Below, piece after piece: positions 1-12,778 of a DNA stretch of 64,000 nt. The notes under the pieces are model-generated. The model had not been told where the DNA came from and ran no database searches. It worked only from the letters and a program-made list of their open reading frames with translations. This DNA comes from Apostichopus japonicus (taxonomy: Eukaryota; Echinodermata; Holothuroidea; Aspidochirotida; Stichopodidae). The stretch covers positions 4,673,501 to 4,737,500 of the forward strand of contig NC_092578.1 in the NCBI RefSeq assembly GCF_037975245.1, read 5' to 3'. The first letter of the stretch is position 1; every line of letters begins with the position of its first letter. Made by a program: the position numbers and the translations under genes.

Positions 1-3000
1 ATTTATTGGCTAGAAAAAAAGGAAAGAAAAAAAAAGAATTTATTGGCTAGAATGGGATCCAATCTGGTGACTTTAGGATATGACAAAGTTCCGAGATCTT
101 ACAAAGGGAGCTGTCCAGACCTTAGTTGTGTGCGATTCCTTTAAACCCCATTTGTTTTCTTATTCTAGGGGGGCGACAAACCAAAACCATATAACCTTGC
201 ATACTGTGTGGCCAAGGATTGCGCCTCTCTCTCTCTCATACAACCCAGAAAGCGGCAGTGCAGAGAAGGGATTTCAAGAGTAATTCGACTGACAATTTTT
301 TTCCCACCATCCTCGCTCTTTATCAATGTTTTGCAAAAGTCTAGACTACCCTCATTTGGTCTTCATTTGAAGAGTAACAGCCAACCTAGAGGTTTCTCCT
401 TTGGTGAGAATTATGCAACAAAGGATTTATCCGTGGAGGAGGTACAGGGGGGGGAAGGTGTATCTGCGTGTCCGTGTGTCCTCGGGATGCAAGAACGATC
501 TGCCTCTTGCCTTAAAAAAGTTCTAGCTGACAGCAGAAAATATAAATCTCACCAGTGGCGGAATGCTCTAGGCGGCGAATGGTTCAGAGGTCCTCCCCCG
601 GTCATATCTTGGCCATGTTTGCGGTTCAGGAGAAACCTCTGCAGCTTGTCCTTGACCTGAGTGGAGGCATTGGCACCTGGAAGAGCAAAACGAAACATAT
701 GAGAGGAATTATCTTCTTCGCCCTCGCTTGTGAGGAAACTAACCGGCTAGTAGATCCTCAAATAATTGAGAAATTTATTTTTTTATTTTTTTATAGTTAC
801 TAATAGAGTCAATGAAAATCTAGCAGTTGGTGGTGTGGGGGTGGGGGGGGGGGTTGTTGGTTGGAACCCTGACCAACTAAAGTAAGATGGGTTCTTTTTC
901 TCACCATGCTGGAGGAATCGTCTTTCATATTCCATCTTAATATGAAGTCCATGCTAGCATTCCGAGCATTGATTCTGAGGGGTTGGGGGGGGGTCTGGTG
1001 GATCGTGGTACAGTAGTTATGGCAGATCCTGAGCTGGGGGGGAGGGGAGCCTTAAAATATGTGGATCACTGCTTTATGCCATAACAGCTGCTTTTGTAAT
1101 CCACTGATTACCAGGGTAAAAACTAAAATATATTTTATGGGGGGTATTTTGCACCACCCCCTCGCCCCCAAAAGTCCTCAGTGACAATTTTAAGGGGCTA
1201 TTTTGGGGGGTAGCAGGGACTATGTTATTAGTTAAATGATTGACACTTTTTATACACAATATCAATCATTACATTCTGGACTGAAAATAAACAGCTTAAC
1301 AATGCCTTCTTCCAATGTTTTTCAGAGGCCTCTTTGAAAACAACTTTTCTTATATTCTTTCTTTCTACATTCGGGGATCTGTTTCTTTTATTTGTTATTT
1401 CTTTGCTGGGAGTAGACCCCCTGCGGTGAATTAGGAATCTCTCCATTTGGCTGAGAGTCAAGGCTAGGTTTGATCCATCATACGTACTTATATAGCCCTA
1501 ACATGACATACTGTAGGACATCACAAAAAATGTTTTGAAGACAATAATTAGCGGCGGGAATTGCATAAACTGAACGCAAATGTGTACAATTAATTCCTAA
1601 AGTGGCCGTAGGCTAGACAAACACATCGTGTACTTCACTGGACGTATGCTAATGTACAAAGTACAACTGCGGTAACGACCGCACTGAGGAAAAATTTCAA
1701 GGAACACGGTGCATCCAAAACATCCAACGTTTTCGGGACTCAAAATGTTGCATTCAAACAGAAAAAAAATCCAAAAATAATTACTGATTTGTTTGATAAT
1801 ACTATAACTGAAGTTAGTAATGAAACGTACATGGTGCTTCATTGTTGCACACTTTTCAACGAGTTAAAAGTCAGTATAAGTAATTCAAAGCTTCCCGTGG
1901 GGGGGGGGGCTATATCTTTCCCAGAAACAGGTCATAACTTGAACCTGTAATCCAGCTTTCACTGCACTGCAGGTGATAATGTAAAGGGAATTCGGATTAA
2001 AACATATCTTGATCTCTGTTAAACCTTTTCATGAACTTTTACCCACACCTGACAACAGTGCAGTTGTCAAGACCTGATCAAGGGGGGAAAGAGTACAGTA
2101 CATGGCATTTATCCAAGCTGTACTCCTTAGGTTTTAAACATTTAAGTGAGCAGGATTACAAACATAAGGGGAGGGGGAGGACAAATTCTAAAGTTCCCCT
2201 TGCTGATGTGAGTGGGGGTTGGACCTTTATGGAAGGGGATCATGCAGAAGCAAAGATGAAGGATTTAGGGGACAGTCTGAGGGTTCTATTGCAGAGGAAA
2301 AAATTTAGATGTCAAATTGTGAATTCTCAGGCAATATTTAAGGTTTCCCACGACTGATGATAGAGGTGGTGGACTTTGCACCCAAACAACCGCCCATACC
2401 CCCCCCTCCCACCCTGTCCCTTTGTACATGCATTCCTTTATAAGAAAGTTAACAAATACATAGCCAGTTACACTGTAATACACCTTTTTTTCATTTCATT
2501 TCATTCTTTCTTTCTTTTTTCTGTCAAAATATTATGAAGACAAATTTATTCACTTATTTGGAAGAAACATTATTTGAAACGCAACATACCCTTCATAAAA
2601 TTATTAAGAAGAAAATGAATATTCAAATTTTTAAACAAATACCAGAAGAGGAAGTAAGCAAAAATCTACCTCGACCTAACTGTTTGTTTTTATCCTTCTC
2701 CCGTTATAAATATAGCCTCTTTACATTTCTTCTTCTTCTTCTTCCTCATTCACTATTTTTAATCTTGAGTATGACTGATTTGACAACAACAAAAAAATGA
2801 AAAATTTAATCCAAATCTAACCACAAAGGTCTGTCAAATTTGGAAAAAACTTGAACGAACAATTACATCAAAATTCAGAGTTTTTCTCATTCCGCGGAGG
2901 CTTTATCAAATCAATCCTTCTTCGGCAAATTTTGTTTGTCCTCCCGTCTAAAAATACCTGTTGACCTTTCCTGCTTCTCTCTCCTCTCCTCATCTCAACG

Positions 3001-3181
3001 CCTACTCCCTACTTTTCTGGTGGTTGATAATCGCTGTGATCTTCAAGAATCCCTATCCGCGGCAACGGATTCATTACGGCAGTTTGCAACGCTAGCCGTC
3101 TGGCGTATTAAAGGAGTGGTTGGCATGTGCATTAGGTGTAACGGTAATGAGTGCGAGACGATGATATAGGGGTGATATTAC
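1..3181. other. HDAC intron or unread upstream part; no feature seen
   Basis: No exon with agreeing splice sites was found. It holds several G runs of 8-10 bases (about 840, 985, 1900). Confidence 0.5.
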
Positions 3182-3540
3182 GAGGGAGGGAGGGAGGGAG
3201 GGAGGGAGGGAGGGAGGGAGGGAGGGAGGGAGGGAGGGAGGGAGGGAGGGAGGGAGGGAGGGAGGGAGGGAGGGAGGGAGGGAGGGAGGGAGGGAGGGAG
3301 GGAGGGAGGGAGGGAGGGAGGGAGGGAGGGAGGGAGGGAGGGAGGGAGGGAGGGAGGGAGGGAGGGAGGGAGGGAGGGAGGGAGGGAGGGAGGGAGGGAG
3401 GGAGGGAGGGAGGGAGGGAGGGAGGGAGGGAGGGAGGGAGGGAGGGAGGGAGGGAGGGAGGGAGGGAGGGAGGGAGGGAGGGAGGGAGGGAGGGAGGGAG
3501 GGAGGGAGGGAGGGAGGGAGGGAGGGAGGGAGGGAGGGAG
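3182..3540 (+). repeat. pure GGGA microsatellite, about 359 bp
   Basis: An uninterrupted (GAGG)n run of about 89 units on the plus strand. Every run of three G is separated by one A, so the G strand could fold into many G-quadruplexes and the duplex could form triplex DNA. The long Gly-Arg-Glu and Pro-Ser-Leu frames read through it are artefacts of the repeat. Confidence 0.95.
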
Positions 3541-4805
3541 TCAAATATAACATGTAGGGAACAGTGTTCAACTCTGAAATAACATTCTCTGCTTTTCTAA
3601 AGTTGTCAATGTTTAGAAATGGGGAACGTTTTAGAATCGGTACTAATTCTGCCACTTGTGTCGGGGTCAGACGGCGTCGAGTACAAGTTTGGCCAGCCAA
3701 CGCAACCACAGAAATAAGGAAGGATGTTTATCCCAAAGACCAAGATTAAAGCAAAGATGATCTTGATGACTCGTTGCAATTGGGATCTCTTAAAACTGAT
3801 CGTTATACAGAGTTAAACGTGGTAAAAACATTGGCCAACCGCATAAAGTGGTTGGAACTAATGTTCGTTGGGGAAATTTTTAACAATTTTCAACCACTAA
3901 TTTGAATAAGGCCATTAAAAAAACAAATTGTCAAAATGCCATGTTCGGCCCGACCTATCGTATTCCTCCTGCCAAGGAAACGCCATATTTGTCATTTTCG
4001 GGATTTGTAACTCCAAATTGGCAATCCTGGCATGCTGTGTCCCTCTTTTAAATTTCCAAATTATGTCAACAGGTTGCAACATCCAGGACAGACAAGAAAT
4101 CCACAACAATTGGTATTGAAAAAAATTTATCTGGGACATATGATTAATTTACTATTCATTCTTAACTGCTTAATCTGTCGGTAACTTTTTATCGAGAGAA
4201 GAAACTGACGTAAAAGAGCTATCAGTAATTTCTTTAAATAAACTATGTTTCTATTTATAAAATACTTCTTTTCAACCTTAAAGGCTTTACCAAGAAAAAA
4301 AGAAAGACAGAGAGAAAAAAAAGACGTCCAAAATGAAGCAACTCCCTCGCAATCTTGAAAAATTCAATAATAAGCCCCGGGCAATAGAGGCAATTAATCA
4401 GACTAACTCTAAGCTGAAGCAGTGCTGGTGATGGATGATATGATTTGCCCAGAACAGCGATCCATCTCACTCTACCAGGAACATATTTACAGCCAGTACA
4501 GGTTGTATCATTTGTTAACCTTTTTTTTCTTTTCTTGCTACACCGGGAGGCTGGAAAATTGGAATCTTGTTTAAAGATATCGGTGAATAATTTTAAGCTG
4601 GTAAAAGGCATCTTTTATAGCAAAATGCTATTTACAATATGGAAGAAAAACTTGAAACTTTAATCTTTTTTTTTTTTTTTTTTAGCATTGCATGAATTTA
4701 ATACCTACACTCCCCCCATCCCCCCCCCCTATCCCTTTTTGAAACATCCTTCACAGGGAAGGAGATATTTGGAATAATTTTAAAGAAAATGAATCAGATA
4801 ACAAT
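3541..4805. other. intronic spacer; nothing recognised
   Basis: AT-rich unique-looking sequence between the GGGA array and the palindrome. Open frames are short and unconvincing. Confidence 0.5.
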
Positions 4806-4910
4806 CTGTTTGCAATCTATTTGTGGGTTAGATATATACATATAATATTTATATATATATATCTATATATATATCTATTCTATGTTTATATATATATATA
4901 TATATTCTAT

Positions 4911-4963
<53 letters not shown>

Positions 4964-5086
4964 CATATATAAACATAGAATAGATATATATATATATATA
5001 TAAATATTATATGTATAAACATAGAATAGATATATATATATAAATATTATATGTATATATCTAACCCACAAATAGATTGCAAACAG
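4806..5086. repeat. 281-bp near-perfect AT-rich palindrome
   Basis: The left arm starts CTGTTTGCAATCTATTTG, then GGGTTAGATATATACATATA. The right arm ends with the exact reverse complement. Internal TATCTATTCTATGTTTATA motifs also recur in inverted order, and the centre is (TA)n. It could extrude as a cruciform or be a small foldback element. No target duplication is evident. Confidence 0.85.
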
Positions 5087-5396
5087 GGCATCTATGGACC
5101 CTCACTGAGTTGCACTGTTGCAAAAGCACACATAAATAAACTAGTATCATCCATCCACTCTGTAGGTTTGCTTTCAGGGTTTTTCCCTCGAAGAGATTTA
5201 AAGCAAAACAGACCCCCGAATAAGGAAGGAAGAAGAACTGTGTCACACCAAGACCTGATCATGCTCTGAAAATAAAACAAGCAATTGTTGTACAGGTATG
5301 TACAGTACAGTGTACACTAGCTACAAAAGTAACCTCCATCAGCTTCTTGGAGGTTGCATGAGAAGAACCAGGGTCTAGATTAATGACATTGTCTGG

Positions 5397-6740
5397 TAGC
5401 GTTGTGCGGTAGTCGGATTTCACACAACCGGTAGTGTTGCAACATGAATCCCGGTATCGTAACTACAACCGGTATTTTCTTCAACTTTCATCTACGGTTC
5501 AAAGCACTTAGTTACGAGACTGTCAATGTCATACATTCAATATACATAGCATATAGGTTATGTACATACTCTTACACGCACGTTCATAAAAAAAAATAAA
5601 AAAAATAACACGCTATATTAGGGCCTTTGTTTTTTAACATACACTTCCAAAAAGAAAAGCACAAACCTTGGAAAAAAGCAACCCACACCATCCTTCATTC
5701 ATACTCGACGTACGATATTAGATTAACACGTTTGCACGTGGATTAAACTTGTAATCCGTACACAAACATAAATTGGGAGTTCCCCACTAATCCATGATAT
5801 ATTGAATAGGGCAACCCCTTCAAGTTCAAAAGTTCACAATGAAAAGTTTTTAACTATCAACAAGTCACCACGTGTTTGGAACTTCAGACAATAAGAATGT
5901 TACATAGGGGCTACGTAAATACGGGATTATAAACTACATACATAAGAATAGTACAGATTTATTTATATCGTTAATCGGCTTTTGTTTACTCCAGAAAATA
6001 TACTTTCAATACGTACAACATCAATCTTTCGTACAAAAGATCTTAAAAATTAAAAAAGTAGCGAAAAATAAATATAAATGACATCGTGGAACCCCCCGCA
6101 TTAATAAACGAATCCATTTCATTACATCATCAAATCTCAAGAACTGCTGTGTGTACCTGTACCGTACCCTAGGCTATAATAATATACAGTCCCGTGCGAA
6201 GATGGATTTAAACTGGATATACTCCCTGCGGTTTTGGCTCAAAATTTATTAAATCGTTATAATTAATATAACAAAATGAGGTGAAATGCATAAGAGTAAG
6301 ATTTTGTACATGGGAACTTTGACAATCATCGTTTGAAGGAAGAATAAATAACGAAAATTTCAGAATAACTTCGAGGTCCCGTAACATGCTGAGCGCAAGT
6401 AACGTTCGATATTTGGTGTAGCCTAGGTGCAAATTACTACGTGAAAAGTTGATTCGTTAATATATAGGTCTAGGCCAGTACATAAATTGGTCAGATATTA
6501 TTCAAACTAAGAACACAGAAACCAGAAAAAAATCGTGTCTTGTTTTCTTTATTTGAAATTGTAACACGTAGATATTTTTATTATGTCCGGGATTCCCGGG
6601 AATGATACCGAAACAAATGTAATAACCGGTTGTTTTCCCAATACCGGTAGTATTTACACATTGCTTTGTGATCGGGATTAGTCAATACCGGGATCGGGAT
6701 ACCGGGATTCACTTGACTACCGGGATCCCGCACAACCCTA
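5397..6740. mobile_element. hAT-like non-autonomous DNA transposon, copy 1 (1344 bp)
   Basis: The element starts TAGCGTTGTGCGG and ends CCGCACAACCCTA, a 13-bp terminal inverted repeat with one mismatch. It is flanked by the 8-bp direct repeat TTGTCTGG (5389-5396 and 6741-6748). An 8-bp duplication with TAG/CAG-type ends is typical of the hAT superfamily. Both ends carry clustered ACCGGT, CCGGGAT and GGGATACCGG subterminal motifs. No transposase is recognisable. A 74-codon minus-strand frame (6208-6432) is shared with copy 2. It lies in an HDAC intron. Confidence 0.85.
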
Positions 6741-6748
6741 TTGTCTGG

Positions 6749-8878
6749 TCAAGTGATCTCTAAAAGTTGTTCTATTTTACTAGCTAAATGATTAACACTT
6801 AATACAGATAATAGAAGGGGAAAAATGAGGGATGTGGGGGGTTAGTTTGACAGGTAGTTTTCAAGACCAATAAGTAACTCTTGTTTTGAATTTTAAAATA
6901 AGTCAATTAGTTTTACATAGGGGACTATATCTGTTTAGGGGTAGTGTTGGGAAATAAGCTGGATATCATTAAATAGAAGCACATTTTATTCTAGACACAT
7001 CCCACTGATACCGTACAGTAGGCAATAATTCACTCTATACATTTTGGGTATCAATTTGGAGGTTTACAGAGTCTGTGGGTGGAGGGGGGGGGGGTAGAAT
7101 TGCTATATGCATCTTTGCATTTTGTTTGGCAATTTGATAATTTTGAAAAAATATCAGATAAATTGTTTTCTGGTATAAAGAGGGACACGATCAAGGAATC
7201 CATACAAGAAAAATTACAAAATAAAATTTACAATACAATTGCTACAGTTGCAATAATGTTCTGTCATACAACTTGACCCTAACAGTTTAAACTGGTCACC
7301 TGATGCCAATTGCCATTGCAACAAACAATGGTAAATTGTGCATCAGGAAGGGTAAAAAAAGGACGCTTACATAAAAAGTAAACCCAGAATTCAAGAATGC
7401 AAAAGGTATCTATGGTCTAGGCCCAAAACACTGGAGGAGCTCTGTAAATGTTGCTAAATATTTATCAACATTACAAGATGGTGTGACCCCCCACCCCCCC
7501 CCCCCGGCTTGTTCCCTTCCATTAATTACCACTAATCAAACTCTAAACTGAAGTAGTGAGACCATTACTATACAGGGAGAGGCAATATCAGTTCATCACC
7601 TCCTGTATACAAAAACAACCAGACAAGATAAAGTCTAAATTAAGGTTTAAAATTTTGAACCTTATATAATACACATGGAAATTAATGTTTTAATAGGAAC
7701 CCTGCTGTTTTGTAACGTTCAAGTCAGAATCCCCCCCCGGCCCCCCCCCCAAAAAAAAACTTACAAGAAAACAGCAAAAGATGTAAACACATAACTGAAA
7801 GGAGTATATGCCATGAATCAAAATTAATAAAAAACCACACTACTTGCATGTCAGCAGCAGTCATATTGTATTTATGGAATCAAATGATCTGTTCGAAATT
7901 GAGTCATCTCAACATATTGTTTTTATAAATTCCTTACAATACATACTCTTAATTATTAATGTACTGCTCTCAATTGTCCCATATACTGATACAGTACCCT
8001 ACAGCACAGGCATACCACCTTTGCCAAGGATAATGACCTCCTGGATATGACAAAATTGCAATGGATTTACTCTTTATTATAAAGTTAAATTTGTTTTGTC
8101 ACCCCCCCCCCCTTCCATTCTCCCTCGAAAAATCTTCTTTTTCTGCCCTTGTTTCTAAAAATAGTTTCCAAACGTTTCAAAAAGCCAATATTCCAAGGGA
8201 CCTGTAATAAGCCTGTTTTGCTTGGAATAGTTTCAAAATTGAGAGCCCTCGACAGCCAATCAAATGTCGGCATGTATGAAAAGCCAGAGCATTTTGCAAT
8301 TCTTGCGGAGCGGGTGTTCGTATATCACACCCATTAAAATTTTTCTTGCTGACAAATACTGCGCCAAAAATAGATTTGCCTGATGCCACTACAGCGAGCA
8401 ACGCAGTGCCTAGGTAATGAATTTATCTTTGGGCTACGAACGCTGCCGAATAATTTAACGGACTGAATCTCCCAGAGATATCTGCCTATTTGAAACTCGA
8501 AACGTACATCTATCCTTGGCTCGCATTCATTTTATTGATATTCCAAAAGTTATTTTTAGCCTATCAGAAGCGCAAACTTGCCTGGCTAAATGCATTTTCT
8601 TCAGGACGTAGGAGGTTGCTATAAATAGCGCACGCAGAGGAGCGAAAGGGGGTGCGGAAATGAGAAATCTCGACCAGAGAGAATAATTCTTTATGGGTAT
8701 AGTAGTAAGTAGACTGGCTCTTCCAAACAAGACAAGCATCAGAAAAAAAAAATTGTTTATTACAAGTAGTACTGATGTATGGATGCATGATAAAACATAA
8801 TGCTCAAAAAGAAAAATCATTGAAAATAATAAATGAGTTGATGGTTTCGTTATAAAATATTTTTTTAATATAAACTCA
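6749..8878. other. intronic spacer with G/C homopolymers
   Basis: Runs of C or G of about 10 or more at 7083, 7492, 7740 and 8102. No exon seen. Confidence 0.5.
7299..7347. repeat. imperfect hairpin, about 20-bp stem
   Basis: CCTGATGCCAATTGCCATTG faces CAATGGTAAATTGTGCATCA then GG, with a seven-base loop. Confidence 0.65.
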
Positions 8879-8938
8879 CTACAATTTTAATTATATATAT
8901 ATATATATATCTATAAATAAACATAATTAAAATTGTAG
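8879..8938. repeat. small AT inverted repeat next to TA-rich tract
   Basis: CTACAATTTTAATTAT at 8879 is mirrored by ATAATTAAAATTGTAG ending at 8938, with a TA-rich centre. TA and TATCTA repeats continue to about 9085. Confidence 0.7.
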
Positions 8939-8963
8939 ATTTATCTATATATATATCTATATA

Positions 8964-8998
<35 letters not shown>

Positions 8999-9090
8999 TT
9001 ATATAAATACACATTTATATATAGACATATTTATATAGACATATATATATAGACATATATATATATTTATATATATATATATTTCTTTGT
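8939..9090. repeat. TA-rich compound microsatellite
   Basis: Mixed (TA)n, TATC and ATAGACATAT units. Confidence 0.8.
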
Positions 9091-11619
9091 TGAGGCACCC
9101 TTACAAACAGGCAGTGTGTAAATTTAAGTTTGAATGCATAAATTAATGCATAAATGAATTTTTTTTTTCACTTTATGGAGGAAACAAGAGAAAAGATGAC
9201 ATCAAGTTTCGTCGACGAGCAAATAATTAACCCCACCTTTTACACTAAGCGGTAGGAAAGATGGTTGGTGGAAATCATGACGTTCCAATCGTAATGACGT
9301 CATTGTTAGACCAAAGATTAGTCACTCTTTTCATATACAGTGGGTGTTGCACCAGCTTGTTGCATCAATTGGCTAAAAGACAGAGGGACGAACTTGTACC
9401 AGCTTTGTTGTTGTGGTGGTATAAAACCAGAGGAAGAAGTGGTTAAGGTAAACTATTCAATCATTATGGTGAAGTATAAAGCGAGCTACCAGTAAGCACT
9501 CTTCCCCTGCTTGTTCAGAGTAGGCTTTTACTACATTCCAGACTTTGAAAGCTGCACACACTATTTAATCTGTGAGCAGAACCGATTCCCGGGTATATAT
9601 ACCTTAACCTGCTGTGAAATAGCTTGGGCAAAAATCCTACCATCTGGTGGGACGTGATGAATTTGGCATTCCAAAAATCACTGAGCACTGCTGGATATGT
9701 TCACCTTAACATGACTATGTTTCCTATCAGCTGAACAAGATATGTGACAAAAAGAGGAATATCAGTGGCTAATTACCACACCAGGGATATACCGGGGACC
9801 GTGCTACGATGAGCGACTGCGCTGTGTTTTGCCAATTCCATTCAATTGTCCACCCCTAATCGCAACTGCAGACATTGAAGGCATTGAAGACTCGCCGCAA
9901 ACCGAGTGCTGCGCTCTGAGAAAAGTTAACTTTCCGTTGCTTGCACGTGAAGTTTACTGCTTGTCGCTACAAAATGCAGTCAGTAATGAAACGTGATACC
10001 TTGTTATCATTTATCTGGCCTGCGATGTACATTGCTGCTATGTACACTGTGCTGTGGGTATTGATCGTAGCTGTATGTATTGACTGTACACTAGTGTCTA
10101 ATTACCGACGGTAGCAAGCTGTGTGTGTATTTTCTAGGATTGATGGTGGTGTCTAACACTTCTGTTACACCTCATTCGAAACTAGGTCAGATTACCGGCA
10201 TGAGACGTGTCTTTGTGCTTGAGTCTTCACACCCTTTAAAGACTATATGCTGGCCAAAGTCTGCTAAAATGAAATCCATTCAAATGACAATTTTGACAGT
10301 TTTTTGACAAATGACAGTGTTTGACAGTTTTTGATAGTTTTTGACAATTGACAGTTTTATGTTAAGTTCCTACAGCAACCTTCAGTAAAACATATATAAA
10401 TTGTGAAATGGGCTAGTTTGGACCCTATCTTGATTCGATGAAGCTACGGAAAGTAGATAATACAATGAGAGGTTTATTCGGGAGGATTCGGGAGGACCTC
10501 AAGTCATCAACACTACCTACTGTATGAAGAAGCACATTACTTCCTGCTGAGACATTTTTCAGTTCGGTGAGAACAATGTTTGAATCAAAAATCTTCAGTA
10601 TAAGATTTTGACATTTTTTTTATCTGCCTATATATATTTTAACACAAGAAGAACAGTACAAATTTTATGTAACTTTAAAGAAGCCTTTCAATTTCAGCAT
10701 TTTCGCAGCCACTGAAAGGAACAATTTATTTTATCTGATCTAGCTTGTTTCAACACACATCCTACCATTATCCTACAGTAATATCTTTCTGATCATATCC
10801 CTTTATGCTCTAATTTTTCACATAAGACATTTGAAGCAAGAGACACTCATTTTCCTTTTCGGGGAGGGTCCAGACCCTCCCCTGCCCTCCTCCCCTCCCC
10901 TGTCCCCAAAGCACAATCAATATTGTAGGAGATCTCTGATTAGTTGTCCTCGTAGCTTCCACCTACTGTAGGTACAGACTGGTCCTAGTCTAAATTAAGC
11001 TGCACACTAATTGAAATATGAACAATCATCTTGACCTTTTAGCGCTTTCGTAATGCTCTCGGAACCCTGTTCTTGAATGTCTGTGGTCAGCTTTATTGCC
11101 TCCTCGCCGAGGGGAAAAAGCGAGATTCTAATCCCACTTCTGTTCACAAATGTGTAAGAGACTGTAGACTAGGCCTACGGTATTTTGACAACGACCAATG
11201 GAGGCCTCCGTTTGATTGTTGTGTTTACTTTGTTAAAGTCTTGATTCATCCCGCAATGTATATATATACCGTACAGAGTTTCTGGTAGCTCTGATGTACA
11301 GGTTCTTTGTTAAACCTTACATTGGTACACTGGAGAAGGGGGAGGGGGAAAAAAGAAAGATTAACTGCACTTTGCATAACTACCAGGTAGTTTCACAGTC
11401 CGAGCAAGTCACTAAACAGGAGCAGATTTATGTAACACTGTGTCTAATAATTGATCCAAAAATGTGAAAAGACAAAAGGGGGGGGGGGGGGGGAACAGGT
11501 GTACTACTTACTCTTCTTACTATTTTTTTCTTACTTATGGATAATATTCCCCAAATGAGATGAGTACACAGTAGAAGAGGAAATTGGAGGAATTCTAAAA
11601 CGTATTGTGTTTTGGATGT
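9091..11619. other. intronic spacer; nothing beyond simple repeats
   Basis: Includes a run of about 19 G at 11478. I looked for the HDAC MEF2-binding helix on the minus strand and did not find it. Confidence 0.45.
10284..10359 (+). repeat. degenerate TTTGACAGTTTT tandem repeat
   Basis: TGACAGTTTT, TGACAATT and TGATAGTTTT variants follow one another about seven times. Confidence 0.65.
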
Positions 11620-11730
11620 CTACGGGTGACGAGCTTACCTGTCCCCTCACAAACCTCATCTGTCTCATTCTACCGTGTCTAGAGAAAGTGCTGAGGTCAT
11701 GAGGAGACAGGTAAGCAAGGAGCAAAGTAA
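11620..11730. repeat. inverted-repeat element, short copy
   Basis: GACGAGCTTACCTGTCCCCTC on one side faces GAGGAGACAGGTAAGCAAGG on the other, with CATTCTACCGTGTCTAGA between. This is a hairpin-like version of the dispersed family seen in full at 30281-30565. Confidence 0.75.
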
Positions 11731-11756
11731 GTTGACAGCTCCCAGATCTCCCCCTC

Positions 11757-12182
11757 CCTCTCCCCCTCTCCCCCCCAGAGTATTAATATTTGATATATTA
11801 GAAAGTACATTACACTGTCCTAGTTAACTTTTGTTTTTGCTGTCTGGTTTTCCATTCATTTTCCTAAAATCAAATTTTAGGCTGGAATGCTGGTACCTTT
11901 GATTATAAATGACAGTTTCATAGCAAAAGCTACCTACAGAGGTTAAACATATATATGATTTTCTGATGAGGCATCCCTCCCTTCCCCCCAGAGTATTTAT
12001 ATCTCATATTTTAGAAAGTACGTCGCACTGTCCTAATCAACTTTTGTTTTATCTGTCTGTCTTTCCCATTCAGTTTCCTAAATTCAAATTTAGAGTTGGA
12101 ATGCTGGTACCTTGATCATAAATGACAGCTTCATAGAAAAAGCTAAGTACAGATAAAAAGAGTAAATATAATTTTCCAGTGA
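11757..12182 (+). repeat. two tandem copies of a 213-bp unit
   Basis: CCCCAGAGTATTAATATT at about 11774 recurs as CCCCAGAGTATTTATATC at about 11987, followed in both by AGAAAGTAC, CACTGTCCTA, CTTTTGTTT, GGAATGCTGGTACCTT and AATGACAG. The copies have diverged, so it is an old tandem duplication inside an HDAC intron. Confidence 0.8.
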
Positions 12183-12605
12183 TTAAACACTATACAGAAG
12201 CAATATTACAAGTTAAAACAGCAAACAACAGCACTTGTCTAGTACAGTTACAATCTTCCCACGGACATAGCTTTCTGACATGAAATGGTCTATTCCCAAA
12301 GCAGACATATCGCATTCGCTGAATGGCCCGAAAGTGATACTGTGATTAAACGATACAAACGACTTGCTATTTACTTTCTTATTCCTAAACCAAGAAGAAG
12401 CCATATGAGGCTTTGTGATTCCTTGCTTGTAAGCCTACATTTCACACTTGCAAAAGAAGGTGAATAAAGCTGGTTCAGTGTTAGATTTTGAAAATATGAC
12501 CCTCCCCCCCCCCCCCCCACAATAGGAAACTATGCATGTGCAAGAACACATGCTTTGAGCTATAAACACAACTTTTTATTCAAGGAAAGACATCAAATGT
12601 AAATG

Positions 12606-12630
12606 CACACACACACACACACACACACAC
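12606..12630 (+). repeat. CA microsatellite
   Basis: Pure (AC)n of about 25 bp. Confidence 0.9.
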
Positions 12631-12778
12631 CTAAACGCACACATTCAATCCATCAGCGATTCCTTTTCACTTCACCTCGAGGGAGGGGGGGGGGGCAATT
12701 CTCCAGTGTCTTCCTATTCCAACTAAAATGTTTTATCTTAGGTCGAGATGCATATAATTAATCTTCTTAGCGACTTAC

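Noticed and set aside
3092-3709. Long Pro-Ser-Leu (minus) and Gly-Arg-Glu (plus) frames
   Set aside because: They are only the GGGA microsatellite read in frame.
7299-7347. Possible microRNA precursor
   Set aside because: At 49 bases with a seven-base loop it is shorter than usual animal precursors, and the stem has bulges.
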